Shown here: positions 35,407 to 44,686 of the stretch, piece by piece
Layout: each line of letters begins with the position of its first letter
Position numbering within the stretch: position 1 is the stretch's first letter
Source: an uncultured Paracoccaceae bacterium
GTDB taxonomy: Bacteria; Pseudomonadota; Alphaproteobacteria; Rhodobacterales; Rhodobacteraceae
Reading direction: 5' to 3'
Length of the DNA stretch: 64,000 nt
Assembly (NCBI GenBank): GCA_938049225.1
Contig: CALICM010000023.1
Span: 42,165-106,164, forward strand
Made by a program: the position numbers and the translations under genes
Notes under the pieces: generated by a model
Seen by the model: the letters and a program-made list of their open reading frames with translations, nothing else
Told to the model about the DNA's origin: nothing
The model's database searches: none

Positions 35407-36186
35407 ATGTCGCGTGCTAAACAAACCGCGCCACCGCAGCAAGGCGTGGTGCTTGGCCTGTCGCTGCTGGGCCTTGTGGCCTTGTGGAGTGTCGGCGCCT
35501 GGTTGGGCGCCGATCCCACGGTGTTGCCTGGCCCGCTTGAGGTGGGGCGGATCGCCTGGGCCGAAGCGGCCTCGGGTGAGTTGCCGCGCCATTTGATGGC
35601 GACGATCCTAAGGGTGGCTGCGGCCTTCGCGTTGGCGATGGGCATGGGGCTGATCCTGGGGATCGCGATGGGGCTGCATGCAGGCATTAACCGCTGGTTT
35701 GGCGCGTGGTTGGTGGTGTTGCTAAATGTGCCCGCCCTGGTGGTGATCGTGCTGTGTTATCTTTGGATCGGGCTGAACGAAGTGGCGGCGATCACCGCTG
35801 TTGCCCTGAATAAGACCGCGATGGTTGCGGTGACCATACGCGAGGGTGTCCATGCGCTGGACCCGAAGACAGCCGAGATGGCGCGCGCTTACAGGATGAG
35901 CTTTGCCGCGCGTCTGCGGCATGTGATCCTGCCGCAGCTTTGGCCGTTCATCGCGGCCAGCACCCGCAACGGCTTGGCGATCATTTGGAAAATCGTGCTG
36001 GTGGTTGAGTTTCTGGGCCGCAGCGATGGGATCGGCTTTCAGATCCACCTTTACTTTCAACTTTTCGAAACCGGCTATGTGCTGGCCTATGCCCTCAGCT
36101 TTGTCATGTTGATGCTGGTGTTAGAATACGGTGTGCTTCAAGTTTGGGAAAAGCGCACGACGCGGTGGCGCAGGCTGGCGGCCTGA
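35407..36186 (+). CDS. ABC transporter permease, SsuC/TauC type, without partners
   Basis: The 259-residue protein has about six membrane helices and the EAA loop EMARAYRMSFAARLRHVILPQLWPF (about 157-182), characteristic of the nitrate/sulfonate/taurine import permeases. No ATPase or binding protein of the matching type lies nearby; the only ABC ATPase of the island is the exporter-like one at 23.7 kb. It diverges from the NosR-like gene across the shared palindrome. Transport of an aromatic, sulfonate, metal chelate or PQQ-like compound is all possible; the sequence does not say. The LysR gene follows 58 bases later. Confidence 0.82.
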   Translation: MSRAKQTAPPQQGVVLGLSLLGLVALWSVGAWLGADPTVLPGPLEVGRIAWAEAASGELPRHLMATILRVAAAFALAMGMGLILGIAMGLHAGINRWFGAWLVVLLNVPALVVIVLCYLWIGLNEVAAITAVALNKTAMVAVTIREGVHALDPKTAEMARAYRMSFAARLRHVILPQLWPFIAASTRNGLAIIWKIVLVVEFLGRSDGIGFQIHLYFQLFETGYVLAYALSFVMLMLVLEYGVLQVWEKRTTRWRRLAA

Positions 36187-36244
36187 GCGATCTTGGGGCA
36201 AATTGCTTGGCCTGGGCCGCGCCGTCGCCCTTGAAAGGATCCCA

Positions 36245-37126
36245 ATGATCGAGCTGCGCGATATGCATATGCTGCTGGCCCTCGCCCGGCATCAGCATTT
36301 CGCCAAGGCGGCCGAGGCCTGCCAGATCTCGCAACCTGCCTTTTCGATGCGGCTCAGAACGCTTGAGGACAAGTTGGGCTTGGCGATTGTCCGCCGGGGC
36401 AACCGCTTCTTGGGTTTTACCGAGCAGGGCGAGATCATCGTGCGCCGGGCGCGCGGCATCCTGGACGACGTCAAAGCATTGGAACAGGAGGTGAATTCGG
36501 CCGATGGTCGGATCAGCGGCGGGCTGACCATTGGCGTTGTGCCCACCGCCCTGGCGCATGCGGCCAAACTGTGCAGCCTGCTGTATCAGACCCACCCAGG
36601 CGTCTTGGCACGGATCGAAAGCACCACCTCGCTGTTGATCCAACAGGGCCTGGACGCAGGTGTGTTGGACGCTGGGATTACCTATGACGACAGTGTCTCG
36701 CCCACGCTGTTGAACGTTGAGCACCTGTATGACGAGAGCTATGTCCTGCTGGCCCCGGCCGCGATGGTTTCGCCCGGCGAAGAAAGCATCACTTGGCGCG
36801 CGGCTGCCGATCTGCCGATGAGCCTGTTGGAACCCCGCATGCAAAACCGCCGGATCCTCGACCGGATGTTTGACGAGGTGGGCGCGCATCCACCCGTGGT
36901 GGTCGAGACCAACGGATTTGTCACCTCGCTGGTCATGGCGCGCGACGGTCTGGCGGCGACGATCGTGCCGGCTGTTTTGACCTCGGCGCTGGGGGATTTG
37001 GGCGGGACGGTTGTGCTGCCCTTGGTGGAACCGAAATTGACCCGCTCAATCTGTCTTGTCACGCCGATGCGCACGCCCGGGGTACCTGCTGTCGAGGCGT
37101 TGCGCCAGGTGGCCTCAGAACAATGA
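36245..37126 (+). CDS. LysR-family transcriptional regulator
   Basis: From the ATG with AAAGGA upstream the protein has 293 residues. It has the N-terminal winged helix (MIELRDMHMLLALARHQHFAKAAEACQISQPAFSMRLRTLEDKLG, about 1-45) and a LysR effector domain (about 90-290, with LTIGVVPTALAHAAKL). The recognition helix differs from CysB, BenM and OxyR. A regulator next to a lone permease probably controls transport of its effector, but the target is not clear. A longer frame upstream lies within the permease end and is not used. Confidence 0.85.
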   Translation: MIELRDMHMLLALARHQHFAKAAEACQISQPAFSMRLRTLEDKLGLAIVRRGNRFLGFTEQGEIIVRRARGILDDVKALEQEVNSADGRISGGLTIGVVPTALAHAAKLCSLLYQTHPGVLARIESTTSLLIQQGLDAGVLDAGITYDDSVSPTLLNVEHLYDESYVLLAPAAMVSPGEESITWRAAADLPMSLLEPRMQNRRILDRMFDEVGAHPPVVVETNGFVTSLVMARDGLAATIVPAVLTSALGDLGGTVVLPLVEPKLTRSICLVTPMRTPGVPAVEALRQVASEQ

Positions 37127-37785
37127 GGTTCTACGGGCCAAACAAAATGCTCGACTTCCCATGCGACAGGAGCGGTTTTGAAAATCATCGCAAAGACCTT
37201 AGAATTGGCTCGGTTTGTTTCAACAGTGTCGAGGCGTCTTCCAGGTGGATTACCCGCCCGGTTGTGCCGCGACCGGGATCGGTCGTACCGGGTTGTCGCC
37301 GCGTTCCGACGACATACCTTGCTACCGTTGAACGATTGCCTCTAAGCCCTCCAGCCATCTGTTCCGCATCTGATAACGTCGGCGCTGCACAGGTGCCTTC
37401 AGCGGCAACCCGAATGGAAGTGGGGCACACACCGCTCAATCCCGAACGTCAAAAGTGACGAGACCTGCTGCAAGACATGCCATGAAACCCCATCGATCAG
37501 CCAAAGAAGCATCCAAAACATTGATTCTGTTAAGATAACCTGCCGTCAGTCTGAGGTTCGCCAATCCCTGGCCGAACTTGTGGGCAGGCGAACAGTCATT
37601 GTCGCGTCGCGCCTGGACCCGAAAGACGCGTGCCACGGGCCTTGCGCAAAGGCGCGAAACCGGCTAAGCGGCGCTCACGAAATCCACAGGCGGGGCAGGG
37701 CCCGTGGGGGAGACATCCCTACGCGGTCCACCGGTTGGGCGCAAGTCTGATCCCCGCTGAGGCGAAACCGGAAAAGGAAACGACA
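37127..37785. other. 0.66-kb stretch without a convincing gene, ending in the rpsB promoter and leader
   Basis: Short frames on both strands show no family likeness. One weak candidate is a 55-codon Arg-rich frame with a TTG start at 37178 (ending 37345), preceded by AGGAG at five bases; its product begins LKIIAKTLELARFVSTVSRR. Its Arg bias may only reflect composition. The last 160 bases must hold the rpsB promoter and leader; GCGAAACCGG occurs twice there (37653-37662, 37762-37771). No tRNA fold, no terminator with a T-run and no mobile-element end was seen. Confidence 0.4.
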
Positions 37786-38583
37786 ATGGCTCTTCCCGAG
37801 TTCACATTGCGTCAGCTGTTGGAAGCTGGCGTTCATTTCGGCCACCAGACGCACCGCTGGAACCCCCGCATGGGTCCCTATATCTATGGCGCGCGTAATG
37901 GCATCCACATCATGGATCTAACGCAGACCGTCCCGCTGCTGGACGCGGCGCTAAACGTCGCGCGCGAGACCGTGGCCAAAGGCGGGCGGATCCTGTTCGT
38001 CGGCACCAAGCGCCAAGCGCAGCGCCCGGTGTCTGAAGCGGCCGAGCGGTCGGCGCAGTACTTTATGAATCACCGCTGGCTGGGCGGCACGTTGACCAAC
38101 TGGAAGACCGTCTCGGCCTCGATCAGCCGTCTGAAGGCCATCGACGAGCAGATGGAGCAGGGTGCTGAGGGTTTGACCAAGAAAGAGCGCCTGAATATGG
38201 AGCGCGAGCAGGCTAAATTGCAGGCCAGCCTTGGTGGGATCCGCGATATGGGCGGCGTTCCGGACCTGTTGTTCGTGGTGGACACCAACAAAGAGGCGCT
38301 GGCAGTGACCGAGGCCAAGAAGCTGGGCATTCCGGTGATTGCTGTTCTCGACACAAACTCGTCGCCGGACGGCATCGACTACCCGATCCCTGGCAATGAC
38401 GATGCCGCCCGGGCGATCGCGCTTTATTGCGATCTGATCGCGGCTGCCGCGCTGGACGGCATGACCGCGCAGCTGGGGTCCGAAGGGATCGATGTTGGCG
38501 AGATGGAGGAGGTTCCGGTCGAGGAACTGCCCGCCGAAGCAGCTGCAGAGGCCGCCCCGGTCGAAGAAGCGCCAGCCAGCTAA
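37786..38583 (+). CDS. rpsB: 30S ribosomal protein S2
   Basis: The 265-residue protein starts [20 protein letters not shown] and has [39 protein letters not shown] and [10 protein letters not shown], all standard S2. It has the acidic Ala/Glu-rich tail ([18 protein letters not shown]) common in alphaproteobacteria. The start uses GGAAA upstream; an earlier in-frame ATG adds a basic tract that is leader DNA. S2 sits on the back of the 30S subunit and is needed for S1 binding. It is paired with tsf as in almost all bacteria. Confidence 0.98.
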   Translation: MALPEFTLRQLLEAGVHFGHQTHRWNPRMGPYIYGARNGIHIMDLTQTVPLLDAALNVARETVAKGGRILFVGTKRQAQRPVSEAAERSAQYFMNHRWLGGTLTNWKTVSASISRLKAIDEQMEQGAEGLTKKERLNMEREQAKLQASLGGIRDMGGVPDLLFVVDTNKEALAVTEAKKLGIPVIAVLDTNSSPDGIDYPIPGNDDAARAIALYCDLIAAAALDGMTAQLGSEGIDVGEMEEVPVEELPAEAAAEAAPVEEAPAS

Positions 38584-38692
38584 CCTTTGGCGGCTGCCAC
38601 ATTTCTGTCGTGCGCGCCGCTGAGGGCCGCGCGCGACATACCCCATTCTAAGGGCGGGGCGCGGGCCCCACAGCAAATTAAGGAGAACACCA

Positions 38693-39568
38693 ATGGCGAT
38701 CACCGCTGCACTGGTGAAACAACTGCGCGACAGCACGGGCGCGGGTATGATGGATGCAAAAAAAGCACTGACCGAAACCGATGGCGATATGGAAGCCGCT
38801 GTCGATTGGCTGCGCACCAAGGGTTTGGCCAAGGCGGCTAAGAAATCCGGTCGGACAGCGGCCGAAGGACTGGTGGGGGTCGCGGTTTCTGGCGGTGTTG
38901 GTGTGGCGGTCGAAGTGAACTCTGAAACCGATTTTGTCGCGCGCAACGCTGAGTTTCAAGATATGGTCCAGAAGATCACCCAAGCAGCTTTGAGTGTGTC
39001 CGATTTGGATGCGCTGCGTGCCGCGATGATCGGGGACAAGTCTGTGGACGCCTATGTCACAGATAAAGTCGCGACCATCGGCGAGAACATGTCGGTGCGC
39101 CGCATGGCCTCAGTCGCTGGGGAAAGCGTGGCGTCGTATGTTCATAACGCGGCGGCGACGGATATGGGATCAATTGGTGTCTTGGTCGCGATGAAGGGTG
39201 CGGACAATGGCATTGGCAAGCAGATCGCCATGCATATCGCCGCGTCGAACCCAGCGTCGCTGGGCGAGAATGACCTGGACCCCGCGCTTGTCGAGCGCGA
39301 GAAGCAGGTGCTGACGGAACAGGCGCGGGAAAGCGGCAAGCCGGACGCGGTGATCGAAAAGATGATCGTCGGCCGGATGAAGAAGTATTTCGAAGAGGTG
39401 ACGCTGCTCAACCAAAAGTTTGTCATCAACCCTGATCTGACCGTCAGCAAAGCCGCCGCCGAGGCGCGTGTCGAAGTGACGGGTTTCGTGCGCTTGGCCG
39501 TGGGCGAAGGGATCGAGAAGGTCGAGGAAGATTTCGCCGCAGAAGTCGCCAAAACCATGGGCGGCTAG
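38693..39568 (+). CDS. tsf: Elongation factor Ts
   Basis: The 291-residue protein has the EF-Ts start ([20 protein letters not shown]), core [10 protein letters not shown] (about 70-79) contacting EF-Tu and C-terminal [20 protein letters not shown]. It acts as guanine nucleotide exchange factor for EF-Tu. The ATG follows AAGGAG. It ends just before a strong bidirectional terminator, so the rpsB-tsf unit stops here. Confidence 0.98.
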   Translation: MAITAALVKQLRDSTGAGMMDAKKALTETDGDMEAAVDWLRTKGLAKAAKKSGRTAAEGLVGVAVSGGVGVAVEVNSETDFVARNAEFQDMVQKITQAALSVSDLDALRAAMIGDKSVDAYVTDKVATIGENMSVRRMASVAGESVASYVHNAAATDMGSIGVLVAMKGADNGIGKQIAMHIAASNPASLGENDLDPALVEREKQVLTEQARESGKPDAVIEKMIVGRMKKYFEEVTLLNQKFVINPDLTVSKAAAEARVEVTGFVRLAVGEGIEKVEEDFAAEVAKTMGG

Positions 39569-39590
39569 CGCAACCACGCTTTGATACCGC

Positions 39591-39621
39591 AAAAAGGGCC
39601 GCAATGATGCGGCCCTTTTTT
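39591..39621. terminator. Bidirectional terminator between tsf and the OmpA-fusion gene
   Basis: AAAAAGGGCCGC, loop AATGAT and GCGGCCCTTTTT form a 12-bp stem with A-run on one side and T-run on the other. It can stop transcripts of both convergent genes. Confidence 0.93.
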
Positions 39622-39635
39622 CATTTAGGTGGTGT

Positions 39636-41537
39636 TCAGCGCCGCACCCAGATCTCGGCCCGCTGGTTCTGGGCCACGGCATCTAGTGCATCGTCGCAGG
39701 CCAAGGGCGAGATCGCGCCCAGACTGATGGTGCGGATCACCGCCCCATTTAGTGCGCCGGTCGCATCAGCGGCGCGGATCGAGTTTTTCACAGACGCCGC
39801 GGTGATCCGGCCGAGCGAGCGGTTTGTTTCAGTGCTGCCGGTGTTGTGGGAATATCCAACCACAAAGATCTCGTCGATCTCATTCGCAACCACATAGTCG
39901 ATCACGCGCTCAAGTTCGCCCTGACTGCGCAGCGTCAATCGGTTGCCGTCGTTTTCCAGCCTCAGGATCGTACCCAGGCGATCAGCAGCGGGCATGATCC
40001 GCAACGCGTTCGAAATGTTGATCCGCTCGAACCGGTCAGTAATGCCAGACAGCGTGGTCCGCAACGTCGTCATGTCGCCATCCAACGGGAAGCGGTCGAT
40101 GCTCACGGGCTCAAGCCCGGCCGCAGTCACGATCCCCTCGGCATTTTCGCCCATACGGGCCAGCAGATCGGCGGCGGCCCCGTCTTCGCTGAACGAGAGG
40201 GCCATGATCGCACGACTATACGGGTAGCGGGCGGTACGGATATTTTCGGGTGTGGCATAAGTCGCGATCGTGCAGGACGAGCCGACGCCCAGCGCTTTCG
40301 CCTCACCTTTCGAGGCTTGACCCACAAAGGCTATCGCACCCGGCGTGTCGGCGACGGTCTCTGTCAGGGTTTCCAGATCCGAGAAGATCACCTCGGGCGC
40401 AGCTGGATCGACCAAATTAGGGGTCAAGACCAACTGATCCAGCATCACGCTCAGATCATGGGTATCGGGCATGCCCATCAGGCGGATCGGCGTATTCGTG
40501 CCGCCAACATCCAGCCAATTGGTGATCTCACCCGAAAAGATCCCTGCCAACTGGGCAGGGCTGAGTTCGGTCGCGATGTTGTCGCGCGAGACGATGGCCA
40601 CCAACCCTTCATTTCCTAGTACAGTCTCGGTGCGGGTCTGCAACTGCATCAGCGGCGCTGGGGCCGAGACGATGGCAAGGTCGGTTTCGCCGCTGTTCAA
40701 ACTGCGCAGCGCTTCGTCGGATGAGGACTGCAGCCGGGCCAGCACGACCGTGTCTGCGCCATCATCGCTGGACAAAGTCGCGGACAGGCTGCCTGCGCCC
40801 ACCCCTTCGGCGGTGGCGTCTTGCTCGGTCACCAATTCGGGCGCGTCCAATTCAGCGGTCGTATTGGTCACCGTGGCCAGTTCATCCACCAAAGTTGGCA
40901 GCATGCCCGCCACGATCGAGGCAGGCCCAGCCAATCGGAGGTTCGGCTCGGCCGTCGGTCTTGCGACCGGAATAATGCGCGCGCTTTGGACAATTTCGGG
41001 CGCAGGCAAAACCGGTGTCGGGGCAGGGGTTTCGACTTCCGGCTCCACAGCAACGACTTCGGTTTCAACGGGCACGGCCGGTGTGTCTGGGCATCCTGGC
41101 CCCTCGCACAACGTGCCTTCTATGAAGATGTCGAACCGACCGATAATGGTCTCGACCACATAAGCGTCATCGGTCACTTCAACCAATTCACCCTCAAGTC
41201 GCACGCCGCCATCGTCGTTGGTCAGCACCACCGAGCGATCCACCGGTTGGTCGCTGGCCTGCCCGACCCCGGCGGCGCCTGGGCACCCCGGACCTGCGCA
41301 CACAACATCGTCGCCGCTGATCGAAATCTCGCCAATGATCGTGTTCACGACGTAGACGCCACTATCAAACGACACCAGATCGCCTTGAATGGTCACATCC
41401 TTGTCGGCCGTTGTCAGCGTGACCTGCTGGGCCACGACCCCCGTTGACACAAATAGACCCGTTGCCAGCGCGGTACCTGCCCAAAGCAACCGGCGCGACA
41501 GGGTAGGTGCAGCATAGAGATCGCGGGAGACTGTCAT
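39636..41537 (-). CDS. Secreted fusion of duplicated small domain, phosphate-binding-like domain and OmpA domain
   Basis: From the ATG with GAGG upstream this gives 633 residues: signal peptide (about 1-36); two copies of a roughly 50-residue unit (VVNTIIGEISISGDDVVCAGPGCP-like and YVVETIIGRFDIFIEG, each ending in C-x-GPGCP); a Pro/Glu/Val-rich linker; a PstS-like binding domain (about 200-475, with SGEITNWLDVGGTNTPI and TPGAIAFVGQ); and a C-terminal OmpA/MotB peptidoglycan domain (about 515-630, with VVGYSHNTGSTETNRSLGR). The OmpA part would tie it to the cell wall. The GEITNW loop is typical of PstS. It is inserted, facing left, between tsf and pyrH. Phosphate binding is not proven. Confidence 0.82.
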   Translation of the reverse strand: MTVSRDLYAAPTLSRRLLWAGTALATGLFVSTGVVAQQVTLTTADKDVTIQGDLVSFDSGVYVVNTIIGEISISGDDVVCAGPGCPGAAGVGQASDQPVDRSVVLTNDDGGVRLEGELVEVTDDAYVVETIIGRFDIFIEGTLCEGPGCPDTPAVPVETEVVAVEPEVETPAPTPVLPAPEIVQSARIIPVARPTAEPNLRLAGPASIVAGMLPTLVDELATVTNTTAELDAPELVTEQDATAEGVGAGSLSATLSSDDGADTVVLARLQSSSDEALRSLNSGETDLAIVSAPAPLMQLQTRTETVLGNEGLVAIVSRDNIATELSPAQLAGIFSGEITNWLDVGGTNTPIRLMGMPDTHDLSVMLDQLVLTPNLVDPAAPEVIFSDLETLTETVADTPGAIAFVGQASKGEAKALGVGSSCTIATYATPENIRTARYPYSRAIMALSFSEDGAAADLLARMGENAEGIVTAAGLEPVSIDRFPLDGDMTTLRTTLSGITDRFERINISNALRIMPAADRLGTILRLENDGNRLTLRSQGELERVIDYVVANEIDEIFVVGYSHNTGSTETNRSLGRITAASVKNSIRAADATGALNGAVIRTISLGAISPLACDDALDAVAQNQRAEIWVRR

Positions 41538-41560
41538 CTTAACCTCGTATTCGTGGAGCA

Positions 41561-41577
41561 GGGCACTTTGCGTGCCC
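41561..41577 (-). other. Hairpin in the leader of the OmpA-fusion gene
   Basis: GGGCAC, loop TTTGC and GTGCCC form a 6-bp stem, extendable with a bulge, 24-40 bases before the start codon on the minus strand. It may stabilise the leader or affect translation; no T-run follows. Confidence 0.3.
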
Positions 41578-41770
41578 CTGTTGCGCTGCAAACTCAACGA
41601 CAAATATGGCATGAATTTGAAATCTTGAATAAATAACTTTCAAGGGTGGTTTCACCGTGTCTCTGGCGTTAACACTCGCCACGAAAATCAATCGGTGTTT
41701 CCCTTTGGCGTTGAACGCAAGCGCGTTTTCCGACATTTTGGCACCACAAGAACAACAGGCGGGGCCAAAG

Positions 41771-42544
41771 ATGACAGACAGTACCGAACCCTCGGGTCCG
41801 AAGTTCGGTCGTGTTTTGTTAAAAATATCTGGTGAAGCACTGATGGGGCCGCAGGGATTCGGTCTGCACCCCCCAACAGTTGAGCGTATCGCGGCCGAGG
41901 TCAAAAAAGTCCATGACATGGGTGTCGAGATCTGCATGGTCATCGGCGGCGGCAATATTTTTCGTGGTCTGCAGGGCAGCGCCCAGGGGATGGAGCGGAC
42001 AACGGCCGACTATATGGGCATGTTGGCCACAGTGATGAATGCGCTTGCGATGCAGTCCGCGCTTGAGGGGTTGGGCGTCTTTACCCGCACGATCTCGGCC
42101 ATTCCGATGGATCAGGTGTGCGAGCCCTACATCCGACGCCGCGCAGTGCGGCACCTGGAAAAGGCGCGGGTGTGTATTTTCGCAGCAGGCACCGGCAATC
42201 CCTATTTCACGACCGATACGGCGGCGACGCTGCGCGCCTCCGAGATGTCATGCCAGGCTATCTTTAAAGGCACACAGGTTGATGGGGTCTATGACGCCGA
42301 TCCAAAGACCAACCCCGATGCGCGGTTTTTTCCTCGGATCACCTATGACGATGTGCTCACCCGCAACCTGAGGGTGATGGATGCCTCGGCCATCGCATTG
42401 GCACGGGAAAATAAGCTGCCGATCATTGTCTTTTCACTAAATGCCCCAGATGGCTTGGCCGGGGTGGTCGCGGGTCGCGGCAAGTATACGGTCGTGGGGG
42501 CCGAGACGACAGAGCTACAGGCGCCCCCCGTGGTCAGCGCCTGA
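41771..42544 (+). CDS. pyrH: UMP kinase
   Basis: The 257-residue protein has the amino acid kinase fold: [13 protein letters not shown] (about 13-25), [42 protein letters not shown] and DGVYDADP. It turns UMP into UDP with ATP in the cytosol. The ATG chosen fits the usual PyrH length; the frame is open 38 codons upstream, but those codons are not family sequence. It opens the pyrH-to-lpxB series; frr follows after 8 bases. Confidence 0.97.
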   Translation: MTDSTEPSGPKFGRVLLKISGEALMGPQGFGLHPPTVERIAAEVKKVHDMGVEICMVIGGGNIFRGLQGSAQGMERTTADYMGMLATVMNALAMQSALEGLGVFTRTISAIPMDQVCEPYIRRRAVRHLEKARVCIFAAGTGNPYFTTDTAATLRASEMSCQAIFKGTQVDGVYDADPKTNPDARFFPRITYDDVLTRNLRVMDASAIALARENKLPIIVFSLNAPDGLAGVVAGRGKYTVVGAETTELQAPPVVSA

Positions 42545-42552
42545 AGGGAGAG

Positions 42553-43122
42553 ATGATGAGCGACGACAGCGAAGATATCGATGTGGATGCGTTGGAAAAG
42601 CGCATGGACGGGGCATTGAGCGCGCTGCGCGGCGATTTCGCGTCTTTGCGGACGGGTCGTGCCGCGGCATCGATGTTGGATCCCGTGATGGTCGATGCTT
42701 ATGGCGCCCAGATGCCAGTGAACCAATGTGCGACAATCAATGTTCCCGAGCCGCGGATGGTTTTGGTCAATGTTTGGGACAAGGGTTTGGTAAACGCCGT
42801 CGACAAGGCGATCCGCAATTCCGGCTTGGGGATCAACCCTGTGATGGATGGGACGATTCTACGTTTACCGATTCCGGAGCTCAATGAAGAGCGCCGCCGT
42901 GATTTGGCCAAACAAGCCGGGCAATACGCGGAAAGTGCACGTGTCGCCGTGCGCAACGTACGGCGCGATGGGATGGATCAGCTGAAAAAGGCCAAGGCAG
43001 AGGGAATGGGCGAGGACGACCAGAAAATCTGGGAGGACGAGATCCAATCACTGACGGATGCCGCGATCAAAAAGATCGATGCAGCGCTTCAGACGAAACA
43101 AGAAGAAATTATGCAGGTTTAA
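42553..43122 (+). CDS. frr: Ribosome recycling factor
   Basis: The 189-residue protein shows RRF features: [70 protein letters not shown], and long helices ending [15 protein letters not shown]. It splits post-termination ribosomes with EF-G. Two consecutive ATG codons (42553 and 42556) follow GGGAGAG; either may be used. It is coupled to pyrH as usual. Confidence 0.97.
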   Translation: MMSDDSEDIDVDALEKRMDGALSALRGDFASLRTGRAAASMLDPVMVDAYGAQMPVNQCATINVPEPRMVLVNVWDKGLVNAVDKAIRNSGLGINPVMDGTILRLPIPELNEERRRDLAKQAGQYAESARVAVRNVRRDGMDQLKKAKAEGMGEDDQKIWEDEIQSLTDAAIKKIDAALQTKQEEIMQV

Positions 43123-43139
43123 CCTGCCGGAGTGCTAAT

Positions 43140-43871
43140 ATGGCGAACACCCGTGCCCTTCATCGGAAACCTCAGGCCAGTCATGTGGCCATTATCATGG
43201 ACGGCAATGGCCGCTGGGCGCAGCGGCGCGGCCTGCCACGCCTGGCGGGGCATGCGAAGGGCGTCGAGCGTTTGCGCGACATCCTCAAGGCCTGTCCTGA
43301 CCTGGGGGTGACGCATCTGACGCTTTATGCGTTTTCAACCGAGAATTGGAAGCGGTCCGAGACCGAGGTTTCGGGTCTAATGCGCCTGTTCCGTAGATAT
43401 ATTCGCAAGGAAAGTGCCCGGTTGGTTCAGGCAGGGGTGCGGATCCGATTCATTGGCAACCGGCACCGACTGGACAAGGATCTGCAGGGCCTTATGGCCT
43501 GGCTTGAAGAGCTGACTTCGCCCTTCACCGCACTGAACGTGACGGTTGCGATCGATTACGGGGGCCGGGACGAGATCCTGCGTGCCACCCGGCGCGCGAT
43601 GACGGCCATCGAGGCAGGCGACTTACGGGCCGAGGATCTGGACGACGCCACGCTGTCGGGTTTCATGGACACCGCCGACTTGCCCGAGCCGGACCTGGTC
43701 CTGCGTACCAGTGGCGAAGTGCGGGTGTCGAACTTCCTGCTGTGGCAGGCGGCCTATGCCGAATATGAGTTCCTGGACCTGTGCTGGCCCGATTTCACTG
43801 CAGAGGTTCTTGCCGGATGCCTGGATCGTTACGGCACCCGTGAACGGCGCTTCGGTGCGGTCGCCGGGTGA
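43140..43871 (+). CDS. uppS: Undecaprenyl diphosphate synthase
   Basis: The 243-residue cis-prenyltransferase has the catalytic HVAIIMDGNGRWAQ (Asp about 22), HAKGVERLRDI, YAFSTENWKR and the C-terminal RTSGEVRVSNFLLWQAAYAE-type block. It builds C55 undecaprenyl diphosphate, carrier of peptidoglycan and O-antigen units. Its stop overlaps the GTG start of cdsA by four bases. One oddity: SGEVRVSNF where most have SGEQRLSNF. Confidence 0.96.
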   Translation: MANTRALHRKPQASHVAIIMDGNGRWAQRRGLPRLAGHAKGVERLRDILKACPDLGVTHLTLYAFSTENWKRSETEVSGLMRLFRRYIRKESARLVQAGVRIRFIGNRHRLDKDLQGLMAWLEELTSPFTALNVTVAIDYGGRDEILRATRRAMTAIEAGDLRAEDLDDATLSGFMDTADLPEPDLVLRTSGEVRVSNFLLWQAAYAEYEFLDLCWPDFTAEVLAGCLDRYGTRERRFGAVAG

Positions 43872-44683
43872 GCGATAACGCGGCAAAAGGGCTGCGATTT
43901 CCCGATCTAACGGTGCGTGTGGCGTCGGCCTTGGTCCTGGTGTCGGTCGCGCTGGTCGATTTTTGGTATGGCGGGATCTATGTCACCTTAATGGTGATGC
44001 TGGGCACGGGGCTGGCACTGTGGGAGTACCGACGGCTGATCCGGGTCACCCTATCGCGGCGCGAGCCGGTGTTGTGGATGACGGTCGCGGCTGGCGCGCT
44101 TTGCATTCTGGCCACGGGCGGTTGGTCGCTCGAGGCGGGATTGCTTATCCTCATCCCCGGCGCTGTGCTGGTGTTTTTCGCCGATCGCGATCACGCCAAA
44201 TGGATGGTGCCAGGGTTCATTTATATCACCCTGGCAATGGCGTTTCTGGTCGATTTGCGGCGCGATCCCGTCCAGGGGTTCCCGCTGGTGCTGTGGCTGG
44301 TCTGCATTGTGATCGCGGCGGATGTGGGCGGCTATTTCGCGGGACGTCTAATCGGCGGGCCGAAGCTGTGGCCGCGGGTCAGCCCCAATAAAACCTGGGC
44401 CGGGACGCTGGGCGGGCTGGTCTTGGCGCTGGCGGTCGGCTCGGCCTTTTACTTGAGTGATCAGGTGACAGTGCCGATGATCGTGCTGCTCAGCGGGGTG
44501 ATGGCCGTGGCCAGTCAACTGGGGGATCTGGCGGAAAGCGCGCTGAAAAGGCGGTTTGGCCGCAAGGACAGCAGCAATCTGATCCCTGGGCATGGTGGCC
44601 TATTGGATCGGTTCGATGGCTTGCTGGGCGCGCTGTGGGCCTATGGCTTGATCAGTCTGACCGGCGTTTTGACGGTGGGCTAG
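43868..44683 (+). CDS. cdsA: Phosphatidate cytidylyltransferase
   Basis: The 271-residue integral membrane protein has seven to eight hydrophobic segments and the CdsA signature in the C-terminal third (SQLGDLAESALKRRFGRKDSSNLIPGHGGLLDRFDGL, about 216-252), preceded by SPNKTWAGTLGG. It makes CDP-diacylglycerol for phospholipid synthesis in the inner membrane. The start codon is GTG, overlapping the uppS stop, which shows translational coupling. The dxr gene starts three bases after its stop. Confidence 0.95.
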   Translation: MSDNAAKGLRFPDLTVRVASALVLVSVALVDFWYGGIYVTLMVMLGTGLALWEYRRLIRVTLSRREPVLWMTVAAGALCILATGGWSLEAGLLILIPGAVLVFFADRDHAKWMVPGFIYITLAMAFLVDLRRDPVQGFPLVLWLVCIVIAADVGGYFAGRLIGGPKLWPRVSPNKTWAGTLGGLVLALAVGSAFYLSDQVTVPMIVLLSGVMAVASQLGDLAESALKRRFGRKDSSNLIPGHGGLLDRFDGLLGALWAYGLISLTGVLTVG

Positions 44684-44686
44684 GGC

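Noticed and set aside
37185..37636. Two minus-strand frames of 84 and 66 codons before rpsB
   Set aside because: No ribosome site of note and no family likeness; at most decayed sequence.
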